DNA of 64,000 nt from Takakia lepidozioides. Lineage: Eukaryota > Streptophyta > Takakiopsida > Takakiales > Takakiaceae. A program made the translations under genes and the position numbers. The stretch covers positions 7,254,001 through 7,318,000 of the forward strand of contig CM060733.1 of the NCBI GenBank assembly GCA_030704615.1, read 5' to 3'. Below are positions 21,625-33,963 of this stretch, piece by piece. The notes under the pieces are model-generated. The model was not told the DNA's origin. It saw only the letters and a list, made by a program, of their open reading frames with translations, and ran no database searches. Position 1 is the stretch's first letter, and each line of letters starts with the position of its first letter.

Positions 21625-22410
21625 CTCTTCTAGTGACATTGTTTTTTTGATTAGATTGGACTTTCGCCTTTGAGTTACCTTCACTGATCCTTTGTAGATC
21701 TCACATAGCACATGGGGTTTTTCCCCGGCAACATTTTGTCCTTCGCTCACGTTGCAGAGCAAGGTTTTCCTTGTGGAGGTTTTTTCATCCCATCTCAATG
21801 CTATTTTGAGTAGCACTACTCTCTTGAGAGCATTGTGTTTTGTTAGATAGCTCGCTGGAGCTCGCTCCTCTGTGCGCAAGGAGGTTTTACATATGTAAAG
21901 ACTAGATTCCCACCTACCTTATTATTGGACACTGGATGAACGAAGATGATAAGTGGCTGAATGACCGTTATAAAAAAAATAGGGATGAAGATAGGTTGGC
22001 GGATCTATTTATAAACTAAGGATTGTCTTATGTTAAGAGCTACCCTATCTCTAAGTTAGCTTATGTGTCATCCTATCTGGATGGGCATCTGGTAGTAATC
22101 TAACGGACCAATCAGGATGTGCCATCCGGCGGAGATGTAATCTTAGGCCATGGATTATAAAAGGGGATCAGCTGCAAACCTAAGTGGCGGGTGTACGTTT
22201 CTGGTGTTAATATCTGGTGTACGAAGTGTCTGAGGTGGATGGATGCAGTGTGCCTGGATGAACTGAGAGTTAATGCGTGAGATTTGACATCCTCATAAGA
22301 GGATCCTCCCTTCCTCGCTTGCAAACTTTACCGAGCTTACATCCCTCTGTTAGCACTATCCCGCAGAGGAGGGGAATAAACCCCCGCGTGCAGAATCTGG
22401 TTTTACAAGA
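21625..22410 (+). mobile_element. Probable gypsy long-terminal-repeat region
   Basis: Non-coding sequence follows the integrase end, with a good TATA box (ATTATAAAAGGGG, about 22155). Only one copy is in view, so the LTR borders cannot be fixed. This is an inference from position and the promoter-like motif. Confidence 0.35.
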
Positions 22411-22442
22411 TCCAAAGAATATAATGTCTAAAGTGGTGCAAG

Positions 22443-22489
22443 AAAAAAAAAAAAAAAAAAAAGTAAATAGTTTTTTTTTTTTTTTTTTT
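22443..22489. repeat. A20/T19 foldback
   Basis: A run of 20 A (22443-22462) is followed after eight bases by 19 T (22471-22489). It could form a simple hairpin or mark two abutting poly-A tails in opposite orientation. Confidence 0.8.
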
Positions 22490-23860
22490 CTATCGAATTT
22501 CCCATCTGCGAACTTGTCTGACATGACACTCTCCAGAATCTGGTGCCTTGTCATATAAGACACCTTCACTGCAAATTTCATCTTCAGGTGGGCTGCTTTG
22601 TATGCTAAAAATGGGGGGTCAAATTTGGGATTTTCCTTCGGGCAGGAAAAAAGGTTTGTTCAGAAAATTGAGGAAAAATTTTCAGCCGTTCATTTGGCAA
22701 TCGCTCCGGTGGGAATGTTGTGGGTGGGTATGGCTTTTCCCCAAAAACATTTCGGGCCAATCTGAGTTTCCTACTAGGTCTTTTTACCCCTTGCCCATGA
22801 GACTTGTAATTGCACCTATGTGGGCCTATAATTTTTAGCCAGTAGCCCTCTCTTGTGGAGGGTTTTAGGGGGTGCCTCATCCTACCCATCCCTAAATTGA
22901 TTAGGTCTCCACCCGAGCGGGTCGGATGTGGATGCCATTTAGGGGGTAAGTGGGGCGGCAATAAAGGGTGTTGGGAGACGCGCCACCCTGCCATGGAGGG
23001 GGTGCATGGAATTTCACCCTAACCTGACCCTAGTTGCCACGTCATCCTCAGGGCAGGTTAGATGGTGGAAAGTGGCCTCAAAATCACGAGTGTGGCGGAC
23101 TCTATGCTCTCTACGTGGCAATTTCCAGGTTGTATGCCTAATTGGGCAATGTCACGTCATACCTGACTTGATTTCCAATCAAATGAGCCTATGTGGGCCC
23201 ACATCAGGCTTAACCTCAGGGATAACCAGCCTGTTTTCTAAACCCAACCGACCTAGTTTGGGTCGTTTTGACGCTTAGGGGTTTATGGCCATGAGGTTGA
23301 CATCAAGTTCTGCCTAAGAACTGCCCCTAAAATATGAAGGTTAAGCCCTTTTGAGCATTTTTATTTTTATTTTCCCCTCCAATAAAGATCACAAGGGCTT
23401 CCCGAGTCCCCCTTTCGGAAAAAGAAAAGAGGTGGCAATGCTCCTCGCACCCCTTACTGATGTCTTTTAGGGTTTCCATACTGTCTTTCTGTCCCTTTCC
23501 AATGCAGATTGCTGCCATGGATTTGCTCTGTCGCTTTGAACTTTTTGGACATTTTTGGCACCCTTCTGAACTAAGATCACTTACCACCAGGTGACGATAT
23601 TGGGGGCAGGTTGGTTTTTCAGGCCGGTGAAGGGGCAGCTGAATGAGGCCCTTCCACGCTTTAAGAATGCCCCACCGAGCCTGGTAAAAAGCAGCTACAT
23701 AAACATAATACATAAAAAACGAGAAGGTATATTACATAGTTGTACTTTTCCTATACGTATTTCTAGTTTTAAGGGAAACCTCAGCAGAAGGGGGAAATCA
23801 GGCAAACAGAAGACAGATGAATTCACAGAGGTTTGAGCCCAAGACCCCTCATGCAAATCA
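22490..23860. other. No gene seen
   Basis: About 1.4 kb without a convincing reading frame. G-rich and T-rich low-complexity patches suggest old repeat sequence. I see no domain or splice pattern. Confidence 0.6.
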
Positions 23861-23864
23861 TAGA

Positions 23865-24220
23865 GCAATATGGATTGGTCTACCCGAGGGAAAGGGTTGG
23901 TCCCCCCGAGGGAGAGAGGGAGAGGGATTAGAGGGAAAGGGTGATTATATTGGTCTGCCCGAGAGAGAGGGAGAGGGATTAGACTGGACAGTAGTATAAA
24001 GCGCTGCTTGCTTGCTGCTCTCCTTCACACAGTCTCCCTCGCACTCTCGTCTCCAATTCTTACCTACAGTCGTTTCACACCATCTCTCTCATCTCTCTCA
24101 CTCGTCTTCAATTCTTACACACTGTCTTGTCTCTCTGTCTCTCTCTCGTCTTCAATTTCTACCTGTAGTTGTTGTTTATACAGTCTCTCGCGCTCTTCTC
24201 CATTCTACTCTAGTTTCACG
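23865..24220 (+). repeat. Low-complexity GA-rich then CT-rich tandem repeats
   Basis: GGGAGAGGGATTAGA repeats at 23900-23990 are followed by three to four copies of CTCTCGTCTTCAATTCTTAC at 24040-24160. The CT-rich block immediately precedes the RING pseudogene start and may be its old 5' untranslated region. Confidence 0.65.
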
Positions 24221-24906
24221 ATGTCTGCGCCGTTTTCTGTGGTGGGCTACCCTTGTTCTGTGGTACAGGTGAGAATTCGTTGTTGTTTCGTTTTCTAATC
24301 TCTTGCAAGCTCATTATTTGTTCCATGGTTTCTCCTCTCAACTCACAACATCTTAATTCTGATTTTCTCTTTGTTGAATTTTCCACGGGTCCCTCTAAGT
24401 GCTGTTGTTGTTTATGTCTGTCCAGATGGCCTCCAACACTCATGCAGGCACGCCGATCCCTTTGGTATCGAGCAGGATCAGGCGTAGCTGTACCTTCCAG
24501 TGCAATATCTGCCTCGACCTTCCCAGTGAACCTGTACTTACCAGGCGGCCATGCATTTTTCTGGTCTTGCATCCATCGGTGGCTTAATAGGGGCTTCGAA
24601 AAATTGTGCCCCGTGTCCATGGAAGCTGTTGAACCTGACAAGGTAATTCCCATCTATGGCGGGCCTGAGGAACAAACCACAATGACGGCGAGCTGGTCTG
24701 AAGCTCCTGGAATTCCACCCCGCCCCAGGCCACTCAGGTCTACTGAGCTTACAAGTTCTGCCCCAATTACAAACTTAGTTAGAGCAGAACAAAGTATTGC
24801 TCCGAGTCCAGAAATCCTGTTGATTTCTCCGAATCGAGAAGAGACCTGGTTTGTGACTCTTCTGAGAAGGATGGTGGACTCAGCGGACTGGCCTCCACTC
24901 TACTAG
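24221..24906 (+). pseudogene. RMA-type RING-finger E3 ligase pseudogene
   Basis: Exon 1 (24221-24268, MSAPFSVVGYPCSVVQ) has a clean GTGAGA donor. Exon 2 begins at 24426. It reads FQCNICLDLPSEPVLT, the start of an RMA-type RING. A frameshift near 24540 (fitting loss of two bases at the third zinc ligand) moves the frame, where GGHAFFWSCIHRWLN, CPVSMEAV, VIPIYGG and IPPRPRPL continue. RMA proteins are membrane-anchored ubiquitin ligases of the endoplasmic reticulum. Here several zinc-binding Cys are changed (FFWSC for FCWPC, CPVS for CPVC) and no C-terminal membrane anchor is seen before the stop at 24906. It is a clear pseudogene. Confidence 0.8.
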
Positions 24907-26201
24907 TACAGTTTGAAGATTTAGTGAGGCTTTTCTTTCAATGGAAATTGTGGATCATGAATAAACATCGTCACCTTCGTTTGTGACACATTCTTAATTT
25001 GCTACGAATGTACAGTCACCTTATTTGGGTCTTTTACAAAGCTTTTACAGAGTTTTTGCGTAGGTTTTGTCACCACATTTATGACAAAGTGCACAAATCT
25101 ATGTCGACTAGCATTTTAGAAAACCACTAACAGAAAGAACATGAACTTGTAGATGCAGAAAATTATACAAGTGATAGCACTTGGACAAGATGATGCTCAT
25201 GAATCATATACTATAGTTGATTGAAACAGCAGTCTCCAGCTGGTAAGATTCAGGATATTTAATACTCAGGAGGTATCTCTTGCGTATTGATGTACACCAC
25301 TAGAGATTGAAATCTGCGCACCCATCAAAATGATCCAGGGCATGTGGCGCCTTTTATGCTTGTAGTACTCCGACTTTTTGTAGCATATACATTTGCAGTT
25401 GCATGTTTACAAGTCCCTTGACCTGCACAGTTCAGTTTAGGTAGAATTTTTGTATACATGGTCTTTCAATAATGTTTCAAACTATAGATAGAAAGAAAAT
25501 GATTGAGAGGCTAGGACATGCGGAAATCCTAGACCCGAATGCGATGGTGTATCTATAATTTATGCTTTAAATTACATGAAATTTGGATACTAAGTCATTC
25601 ATTGTGAAGAGCCTCAGATGCCTCCACTTTAAGGTCAGCAAGAAATGTAGCCACAACTTAAAAATTGGCAATAACTGCTGATCTGGGAGCTCTTGTTGGT
25701 TGCAAACGCGAGTTCCCAAGTCCATCTTTTGGGAATCTCCTTGTTCAACATTTGTAGTGTAAATTTTTTAATTCTGAGAGATTTGGGGGCAAGTAGCCTA
25801 GGAAATCAAATCTTGGGTTTTTACAAAGCTGAGGAGTACCAGCTTTGTGTGATGTGGTTGGTGGACAATTCACAAACCATCCATTGCACTCATGCAAGCC
25901 ATCCATCCACAAATGCACTTTGTCACAATCAGATGCAATTGCAGTGTGCAGTGCAGTCAAATATATACCTCAAGTAGATTATGGACATTGCAAATGATCA
26001 GCCTCTCAGTACCTGGTCTTCCTCTTTGCCATTGGGTGATCCCTTTGTCAATCTTTAATAGTATAAAACATCCTTCACTGCAGGAGCTTGCTCTCTGCCT
26101 ACTGACATCTGTCAACAACATGCCCTGACATGAGGTCTTGAGATTTCCAAGCTTCAAAATAATTTCAGCCCTTATGTTTGAAGCCACACATACTCCTTGT
26201 T
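24907..26201. other. No gene seen
   Basis: About 1.3 kb lies between the RING pseudogene and the first PPR gene's stop codon. The right part should contain the 3' untranslated region of that minus-strand gene. No other coding signal is evident. Confidence 0.6.
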
Positions 26202-29200
26202 TCACCAGTAATCACCACAAGAACAGGCCCCATCTTGGAAGCGGTGAAAGCGATTGGCATCCCGTACAACAAACGTTCGCCCAATAATCTTTGAGATGAA
26301 CTTGGTGGCTTTATGGCAGTCATAACAGACACGGAGGTTCTTGATGACATGGATAGGCGTCCCAGGGGGTGTGCTGATGAGCCCAAAAGCAATTGCCACC
26401 TGCTCACTGTGGTGGCAAAGAGAAAACTCATGCTCCTCGATATCATGCAAGAATGTTTCAGGCACATACCCTGCGTCCTTCATCTTCCCAGACAATATCT
26501 TCAGCTCAGCGTAGATTTCTTCAATTTGTGGATGTGACATTCCTTCTCCAATGAATGTATGCACCTGGTTCCCAACCTGAATGTTGCTGAGGCTTGTCTC
26601 CTTTCTGATGCCTCTCTCCCGCATCATTTTCCTCAGCTGTGCTTGATCCTCCCACCTGCCAACTGCAGCATAAATGTTTGAGAGTAGCACATAAGCTGCA
26701 GTCTGCTGAGGATCAATGTTCAAAATGCTTTTAGCAGCACGCTCTGCTATATTTACATTACCATGTTTTCTGCAGGCACCAAGCAGGGCCCCCCACACCC
26801 CAGCACTTGGTGGGATTGGCATTTTGCTAATAAATTCCTCTGCCTCATCTAATTTCCCTGCACGGCCAAGAAGGTCCACCACACAGCCAAAATGCTCCAC
26901 TGTAGGAGAGAGGCCATGATCTCGGGTCATCGACTCAAAGTAATCCCGGCCTTCAATCACTAGGCCCCCATGGCTACACGCAGAGAGAAGAGATGTGAAA
27001 GTAGTAGTGTCGGGCTTCAAGCCTTCTTGTTGCATGCGCTTAAATAGTGTAAGGACCTCCCTACCACACCCATGCTGAGCATATCCACCAATCATTGCAG
27101 TCCACGAGACTGTGTTTCGTTCAGCCATATTGTTGAACACATGATAGGCGTCCTTTAAACTCCCGCACTTGGCATACATATTAACAAGGGTATTCTCCAG
27201 CTTGACACATGTTGCAATGCCAGCTTTCATGATGTCAGCATGGACTTCTTTGCCCTTTTCCAGGATTCCTAGGCTAGCACATGCATTGAGAATGCATATG
27301 TATGTGACCCAATTGGGCGTCACCCCTTCCTTTTGCATTTGCTCATAGAGCTCAAAAGCCTCCCTACCACACCCATGCTGAGCATATCCTGCAATCATTG
27401 CACTGAATGAGACCACATTTTGTTCAGCCATATTGTCAAATACTTGCCGGGCATCCTTCATGCTTCCACAGTTGGCGTACATGTCAGCAAGGGCAGTATC
27501 CAGAATGATATCTGGGGCAATTCCAGCTTTGATGATGGCAAAATGCACCTCTTTGCCCTTTTCCAAGATTCCTAGGCTAGCACACGCATTGAGGATGCAA
27601 ATGAATGTGACCCTATTGGGTGTCACCCCTTCTCGTTGCATTTGCTCATACAATGCAAAAGCCTCTCTACCACACCCGTGCTGGGCATATCCTGCAATCA
27701 TCACACTCCATGAGACCACATTTCGTTCAGCCATGTTGTCGAAAACGTCACATGCATCCTTCATCCTCCCGCATTTGGCGTACATATCAGCAAGCGTACT
27801 CTCCAAATCTACATGCGAGCCAATTCTAGCTTTGATAAGGTCAGAATGGACCTCCCTCCCCTTTTCCAGGGCTCCTAGGCTGGCACACACATTCAGAATG
27901 CAAATAAAAGTGATCCTGTTGGGTGCCACCCCTTCCCATTTCATTTTCTCATATATTTCAAAAGCCTCCCTACCACACCCAAACTTAGCATATCCAGCTA
28001 TCATCGTGTTCCAGGTACACCGATCTCGTTCAGGCATTTTGTCAAATAGTTGGCGTGCAGCCACCATGCTACCGCACTTGGCATACATATTGACAAGGGT
28101 GTTGAGTAGGAAGATGTTAAGCTTGTATCCACGTCGGATGATATGGGCGTGCACCTGCTTTCCCTCTGCTAGACGTTTCCTGTTGATGCACTCCTGCAAG
28201 ACACAGACGTATGTATTGAAGTCTGCCTGAATACCTTTTTGGTTCAAAACGTGCAGTGCCTCTTTGAGTCGTCCTTCCTTACATAATATCCTCACATCCC
28301 TACTAGTGCCAGAAGAGTTCTCATTGACTCCCTCTCTTGGCTCTCTTTCCAAAGCACCGCAGGTGCTAATCCCACCGCCACTCTGAAGTTGAACAAATAA
28401 TTTTGTCTGATTCAACCCTGCTATCCTGCACAAACAGAGAGTTTTCGTTACAAAACATGGCACTCTCCTTGGTTCGCCAGGATTAAAATCTGGTTCTCAT
28501 GATTGGATGTCCCAGGGAACTGCTCTTTGTAGACTTATGGCCTCTATCAGCCCAAACACAAACAAGCAGTCAATTTCACATCCGAAAGCTGCTAGGTACT
28601 TCTAAGAATTATTCTTCATGAGGATAGGCTTCTTCCTGCATATTGATAGGATACCAAACTACTGCACTCATCTACTTCAAGATAAAAGTGGAAATTATCA
28701 GTTCAATTGAAAAACTTGACCATCATCAAGACGGTACCCGTTGTACTTTCGGCCAGGAGCTCCAGGGTGTACATGGACATTAGGCATGTCAACCCAAAGA
28801 CCTCCTCTATTCGCTTATGTCTGCAGTCTGGTCATCTTGGACTCTTCTCTGCAGAACACAAATGAGCAGGCTGAGCAGCCACAGCTTCAACCATGGCAGC
28901 AGGCTGCACAAGGTCCAGAGAAGAACAGAGAGGACCTTGAACAACCTCCTATGATGCCCTGCTAACAAGAAAGACCAACCTACAGCAGTAAGATTTGAGT
29001 ATTTAGCTGATGAAGAAAAAACTTGCCATCAACCTGTGCAACTGGAGGTACAATCCAGTCCAACACATCATCATGCCTTCAATACAAGCCGTCCTTGTCA
29101 GACTCATTCATACCCAAATGAAAACAACCTTACCTTCTCAATCTGTTGTGCTGCCACTGCGAAGCATCTGAGAAGAACTCCTTCCAAAGGAATTCCATGC

Positions 29201-30513
29201 TCATTGACTGACCTGCACATAATAATTGCAAGAACATTGAGAAACTTGAATGCTTCCAATTCCCTTGGACTATATTGAGGAGATCAAATGTTCCTTTGCA
29301 AAGCAGTTCTACTTCTCTGGGCTTTTTCTCTGTCTCATACTAAGGAGGAACCTGAAAAGGTATCAAACAGTTTAAATATTGTAGAAGCAAAGGGAAAGCT
29401 TGTGTTGGCCAAGGCCACCCTTCAGCCAGATTGATTGTGATGATACTCACATTCTTCCACAGCCCGTGTTTGACCAGACTCAGGCTTCTCATCATAAACT
29501 GTAATCCTACCAGAATCTGGACTCCCGTCTTGAATATTCAATAAAGCTCCAATGCTCACTCCAGAATGTGAGCCATACTCTGATATCCATCCACCATCCC
29601 ATTGTGCTTAGGCGTTCTATGCTTATTGCTTGGCCTGCATGCAAACACCACTTGAACATAAATCTAAAGCAGCTCCGGAATGCAGATATAGACTTCCCCT
29701 AAAATCTCCCCTCTCTGTCTCTCTCTGCCTACAGTGGTGAGACTAGCACTGCAATAAGAGAAGCTGTTTTTACCAAGGCTCCCGCCAACACCCCAATTCA
29801 CTGTCTTCAGATTTTGTTGGCTGTGAACGAGCACCTCGTGATTCTTGGTTGAGTTTCTATACCCTGATAGTTGAAACCCCACAACTAGCTCCAGCCAGGT
29901 TATACCCAAACAAAAATATGCCCTCAAGGGTGGGTCATTGTCAAGTTTAGTAAGGCACAGTCGCACATCTCTCCCTGCCCTTTATCCATCCCACACTGTG
30001 CCTGGAAATTGTCTGCAGTGCCTAGCTAGAACAGCAACGTCTTCGATAAAGCCCGCTGCGCTTATGAGCAGGGATAAGATACTTTGCATCTTTTTCGATT
30101 TTCAAAGGATTTTCTGTGCGGTATGAGCCAGCCCTAACCATATAGCAAGCCAGGTGGGAATTGACCCCCAATGTCCCAAAGACAAAGTCATGCAAACTGA
30201 GTAACTCTCTCAAATGTAATGAACGAAAGAAGAGAAAATCCACACTACGTTCCTCAGCCCATGTGTACGCATCAACAGCGAGCTTCTTCGCCTAACCGCG
30301 TTAATTTCAACTGGTATGAGGCCAATATGGAGCCCGGACTGATGCGAAGTACAAATTAAAGACAGTGTAGAATTAAAAAACAAGTTCAAAGGCATACTTT
30401 TGGTCAGATTCCCTGGAGGTTGGGGAGGCATCACTTGCCAACGTCTGGAGCCCGGCATTGGAAAGTTGCACGCCCATTTCAGCTCCAAAAAATTCCCCGA
30501 CGATGTGCTGCAT
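26202..30513 (-). CDS. PLS-class PPR protein with DYW domain (gene 1 of 3)
   Basis: Proposed exons are 30513-30398 (38 codons plus two bases, from MQHIVGEFFGAEMG) and 28425-26202, giving about 779 residues. The junction (AA/G) keeps frame and matches its two paralogues. About a dozen PPR motifs with phrases such as MYAKCGSM and GYAQHGCGREAF run from near residue 100 to 570. E motifs follow, then a DYW domain with HHSEQVAIAFGL, CYDCH and the terminal CSCGDYW. Such proteins bind organelle transcripts and the DYW domain is a zinc-dependent cytidine deaminase for C-to-U editing. The key HxE and CxxCH residues are present. The PG-box region (ETSLSNIQV) is unusually degenerate. The large exon is uninterrupted. 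The gene shares a short upstream region with a divergent neighbour. The 5' exon is inferred from paralogue comparison. Confidence 0.85.
28790..29650 (-). pseudogene. Decayed OSB-type PDF-motif exons in the intron of PPR gene 1
   Basis: On the minus strand, an exon-like block at 29212-29134 with AG and GTAAGG borders reads FLWKEFFSDASQWQHNRLR, the first half of a PDF motif. A second block from 28846 reads KSPR-stop-PDCRHK, the second half with an in-frame TGA. Further upstream (about 29600-29440) a linker reads ISEYGSHSGVSIGALL, matching the linker in PPR gene 2. The first PDF copy seen in gene 2 is deleted here except for its border near 29630. In organellar single-stranded DNA-binding (OSB) proteins the PDF motif binds single-stranded DNA. 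Confidence 0.65.
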
Positions 30514-30850
30514 GATGCGAGGCCTCCCGCCCCACCACCGCAAAGGAACGACAGGGCTTTGGGAGTGCTGTCTCGCAGCTCCCGCAGGAGGGCACCACAG
30601 CACGCTGCCATCCCCTGTAACTCATGGAGGCAGGAGGGAAACTCTGAAGAGAGAGGGCCCAGGGGACCCAACAACATTAGCCTAACGTGCTCGTTATGAG
30701 TCGCCTTTAGCTAACGGCCCGGTTCGGTCATCGCTGTTAGGTTAACGGCCTGACATGCCGTTAACTGACAGATGATTTAGTAAACGGCTCAGAGTCAGCC
30801 ACATGCTTAGAGTCTCCTTCTTTCTTCTTCTCGGATTCCTGCGAAGGCTG
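30514..30850. promoter_or_regulatory. Divergent promoter region with four AACGG motifs
   Basis: The minus-strand PPR gene and the plus-strand gene at 30.85-33.96 kb diverge from here. Within 75 bases there are AACGG cores at 30713, 30744 and 30783 and an inverted copy at 30758. AACGG is the core of plant MSA-like, three-repeat MYB binding sites. No TATA box is obvious. The regulatory role is an inference from motif clustering. Confidence 0.4.
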
Positions 30851-33800
30851 TTTGAGCGTGATTGCTGCAGAGCTTCAGAAGAAGACGAGATTGTCAACAC
30901 GGTTCGACAGGGAAGAGGAGATTTCTGAAGCTGTTCATTGCATCCACTCCCAAACTTCTGGAAACGGTACTTTTCCCGGGATTTCCTTTCTTTGTTTTTG
31001 CTGTGAGCTGATGGTGTGCGAGAGAGGTACAGCGATTTAGACATAGGAAACAGAACGATTTCCTTTTTCTGGAGAGATGGGAGAGTATTTTCACGGATTA
31101 TTTCTCGGGGGAGATTAGGCTATCGCCAATTTTCTGATCTCTGGTCACTGACACGATTGATTGATGTATTAAGCAGACACATAGACGGAGACCTGGTAGG
31201 TAGAGGGTTGTGCTGATTCGAGACATTGGTCAGTAGCATGAGGGTGAAAGTCTGGCATCATCTGAGTCACTACTCTGGTTTGGAAACAGTGTTGTGAAGG
31301 CACTATACTACATTGTGTATGAAGGGTATCCCATTTGAGGCGAGTAGATCTCTTAACCGGTTTCTCAAACACGTCCACATCTGATAACAAAGCTGCTGTA
31401 GGGGGAACACACATCAGGATTATCAACAAATAAGAGAAGACTTTATTAAGTTTGAGAGGATCCTACATCTTTGCATCTGCAAGTCGTGTGTATCCAGTTG
31501 GGTTTGGGCATAACCACACTCCGTTCAATGAGTGGAGGCAAACCCTCCCTCTAGATGATCTCCCAAGAGTTAGGTCCATTATAACTAGGGAGCTTAAAAG
31601 GAAGGGTAAGGAGGGAGGAGGATGTCCACAATATTTGTAGCTCGGAATCTCAGGCCAGTGTGGGTTACTAGTGAAGCCATCGTTGTGTAGTTCAGCCATG
31701 GTGATGGCAACACTGAGGACACAAGGTACTTTTAGGTCATGGAATGGACTAGAAAAGCTAGTTAGCTAGACATCCTTCCAAGTAAATCTACTATATTGCC
31801 TCACAATTGCCAGTTGAACCGACCTGAAGGACTGATTTTGCAGCGTGCATTTTGTGTCCAGTAACCACTTTTCACATTGTTATAACGTTATAACGAATGA
31901 GGTTACTGTATTTCATTGTTAGAGTGGAAAGCCCATCATGAATATGGGACTCCTAATCTGTCTTCTTTTCTTCTGCAAACTGGGTGGCACAAACAATGAA
32001 ATGAGCCGTTGGGTAGAGACTCCAGGAAATCCAGGCACTAACTCACCAGCACAAACAATGAAATGAGCCGTGGGGTAGACTCCAGGAAATCCAGGCACTA
32101 ACTCACCACGAGAGACAAGCACCTTCTGCCGTGCCGTGAACAGCGAAAGATGTTTTGTGTGTGTCATAAAGGTATTGTTCGTTGAATTCTGTTAGACATT
32201 GGCAATTTTGTCTGTCACAGCAGTTAAGGAGGGAGAAATGGCATTCTCGATGAGAAGTGAGAACAATTGTGGATCCGACCTTGTTACCCAAGCAGTGGAG
32301 AGGTGCCCCTTTCTCAGAAACATTGCAGAACCAACTGCATTTTCGTTCTCCTCATTCAGCTCCCTGTCCCCTGTAAGTGTTTTCTGTCTTTGTGTGTGTG
32401 TGTGTGTCGCCTCGCTCTCTCTCAGCTCTCTTTGTCTTAATCTCTGTCTCTCTCTCTCTCCTTCTGTGGATATGTTTGTGTTACTTCTCTATGTTTCTGT
32501 TAGCTATGTCATGGGCCCTTTGGCCTCCCGTGGACGTAATGAACCTATTGCTCTATCTGTCTCACTCTTTCGTGTACAGAGTTCCTGCCAAAGTGTCACA
32601 GCACTGCTCATTGGCAGCTTGTTAGTGTTGTGCAGATTGAAAGGTTTCCTTGGATGTCGTTGTGTTGGCTTGCTGCAGGAGACTTTTGACTGTTGGAAGT
32701 ATCCATGATATGACTAATCGTGGACTTCAAGTCATTATAGATATTAGCACCTAATTTCATACCAGATTTAATACTGGATATTTGAGGTCTCACAGATTGT
32801 ACTACTATTAGGACTTAAAAGGTAGTCAACAGTTTGGCAGACCTACTTATGATATTTTTTCTTTCATAAGCTGACCAATTTGTGGTGTGTTGTATGTTGG
32901 AGGGGGGTGTAACTAGTTTTACATGTGATTCAAATTGACTCTTTTCCCACGGATGGGTTGGTTTTTCTGTTCAGGTACAGGCAAATGCTCCGCGAGGCCC
33001 AATTTTTGAGGATGGGCACAGCTTCGATACCATGTTTCGTCTTTTCCACGGTCGTGATGGTTTGGTTCCTTTGTCTGAAGGTCGTTCAACAGGTCTCCAT
33101 GCCACTAGCCCAACGAAAGATTTGCCCCTGGCACATACCATGGATTTTCACCCACTGGCTGCTTCAGCAGCCTCTATCAGTCTCTCATCATTTGGTGGGG
33201 GAGGGCCCTTCAGCTTTGATGCTTTCATGCGCAAACAGAAGGCGGACAACTTGAAGAAAAACAAGTCTGGGAAGGAACCCACTCCTGATAATACCAATGT
33301 ATGCCCAAAGACCCTTTTGGTTTTTCCCATTTGCTCTTTCTCTCTCCCTCTCTTTCTGGCAAATCTCATTAAATCCAAGATTGCTGAATGCAGGGACAAT
33401 CGCATGAAGCTGTAGGCAACGAATGGCTCGCAACTGGGAAGTGTCCAATTTCAAAATCATACCGGGCACTCAGTGGAGTGCTACCCTTGGTAGCCAAAGC
33501 ATTGACACCACCCCCGGGGATCAAATACAAGTGTCCACCAGCAATCATGGCTGCCCGTGCTGCATTGGCCAAGACCCCTGCTGTAAAAGCTCTAAGGCCT
33601 CTAGCGCTACCCACTAAAGTTCTAGCAATTGGAGCTCTGGGAATGGCTCTCAATATTCCGTTAGGAGTCTGGAGAGAACACACTAAGAAGTTCTCTCCAG
33701 AGTGGTTTGTGGCAGTGCATGCATCAGTCCCTTTTGTTGCAATGCTAAGGAAAGCCGTCCTCATGCCCAAATATGCCATGGCTTTCACCATTGCGTCCGC

Positions 33801-33963
33801 TATTCTTGGCCAAGTCATTGGATCCCGAGCTGAGAGAACCCGACTTGCGAACTCAAAGAGTGCGTATAGTGTCCACCAGGAGTGTGCCAAGGAAGCATGG
33901 GTTGTGCCAACTTCACTCGGGGCAATTTCATCGCCATCATCAGCCTCTGTTGCTGTGTGCTAA
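30850..33963 (+). CDS. Conserved plant protein of 342 residues, probable membrane segments, function unknown
   Basis: A 5' untranslated exon (about 30850-30966, donor ACG/GTACTT) precedes coding exons 32238-32372, 32975-33298 and 33394-33963. All are phase 0 with good GT-AG borders, giving 342 residues. The start is MAFSMRSENNCGSD. The middle exon has IFEDGHSFDTMFRLFHGRDG. The last exon carries the most conserved-looking part: HEAVGNEWLATGKCPI, LTPPPGIKYKCPP and IPLGVWREHTKKFSPEWF. Two hydrophobic stretches (around KVLAIGALGMALNIPLG and YAMAFTIASAILGQVIG) could be membrane-embedded. I recall close plant relatives without an assigned function. The gene looks intact. The first intron contains a 62-bp tandem duplication and the second a (TG)n/(CT)n microsatellite. 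Confidence 0.8.
31987..32110. repeat. 62-bp tandem duplication in an intron
   Basis: The unit beginning GCACAAACAATGAAATGAGC occurs twice head to tail (31987 and 32049) with only small differences. It lies just upstream of the first coding exon of the gene at 32238. Confidence 0.85.
32391..32462. repeat. (TG)n and (CT)n microsatellites in an intron
   Basis: A TGTGTGTG run is followed by imperfect CTCTCT runs directly downstream of the exon donor at 32373. Confidence 0.85.

Noticed and set aside
22270-22581. Open frames across the A/T homopolymers
   Set aside because: They only encode poly-Lys and poly-Phe from homopolymer runs.
27433-28230. Long plus-strand open frame of 265 codons opposite PPR gene 1
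   Set aside because: It is the antisense shadow of the PPR coding repeat. The same kind of open antisense frame recurs at every PPR unit in all three genes.
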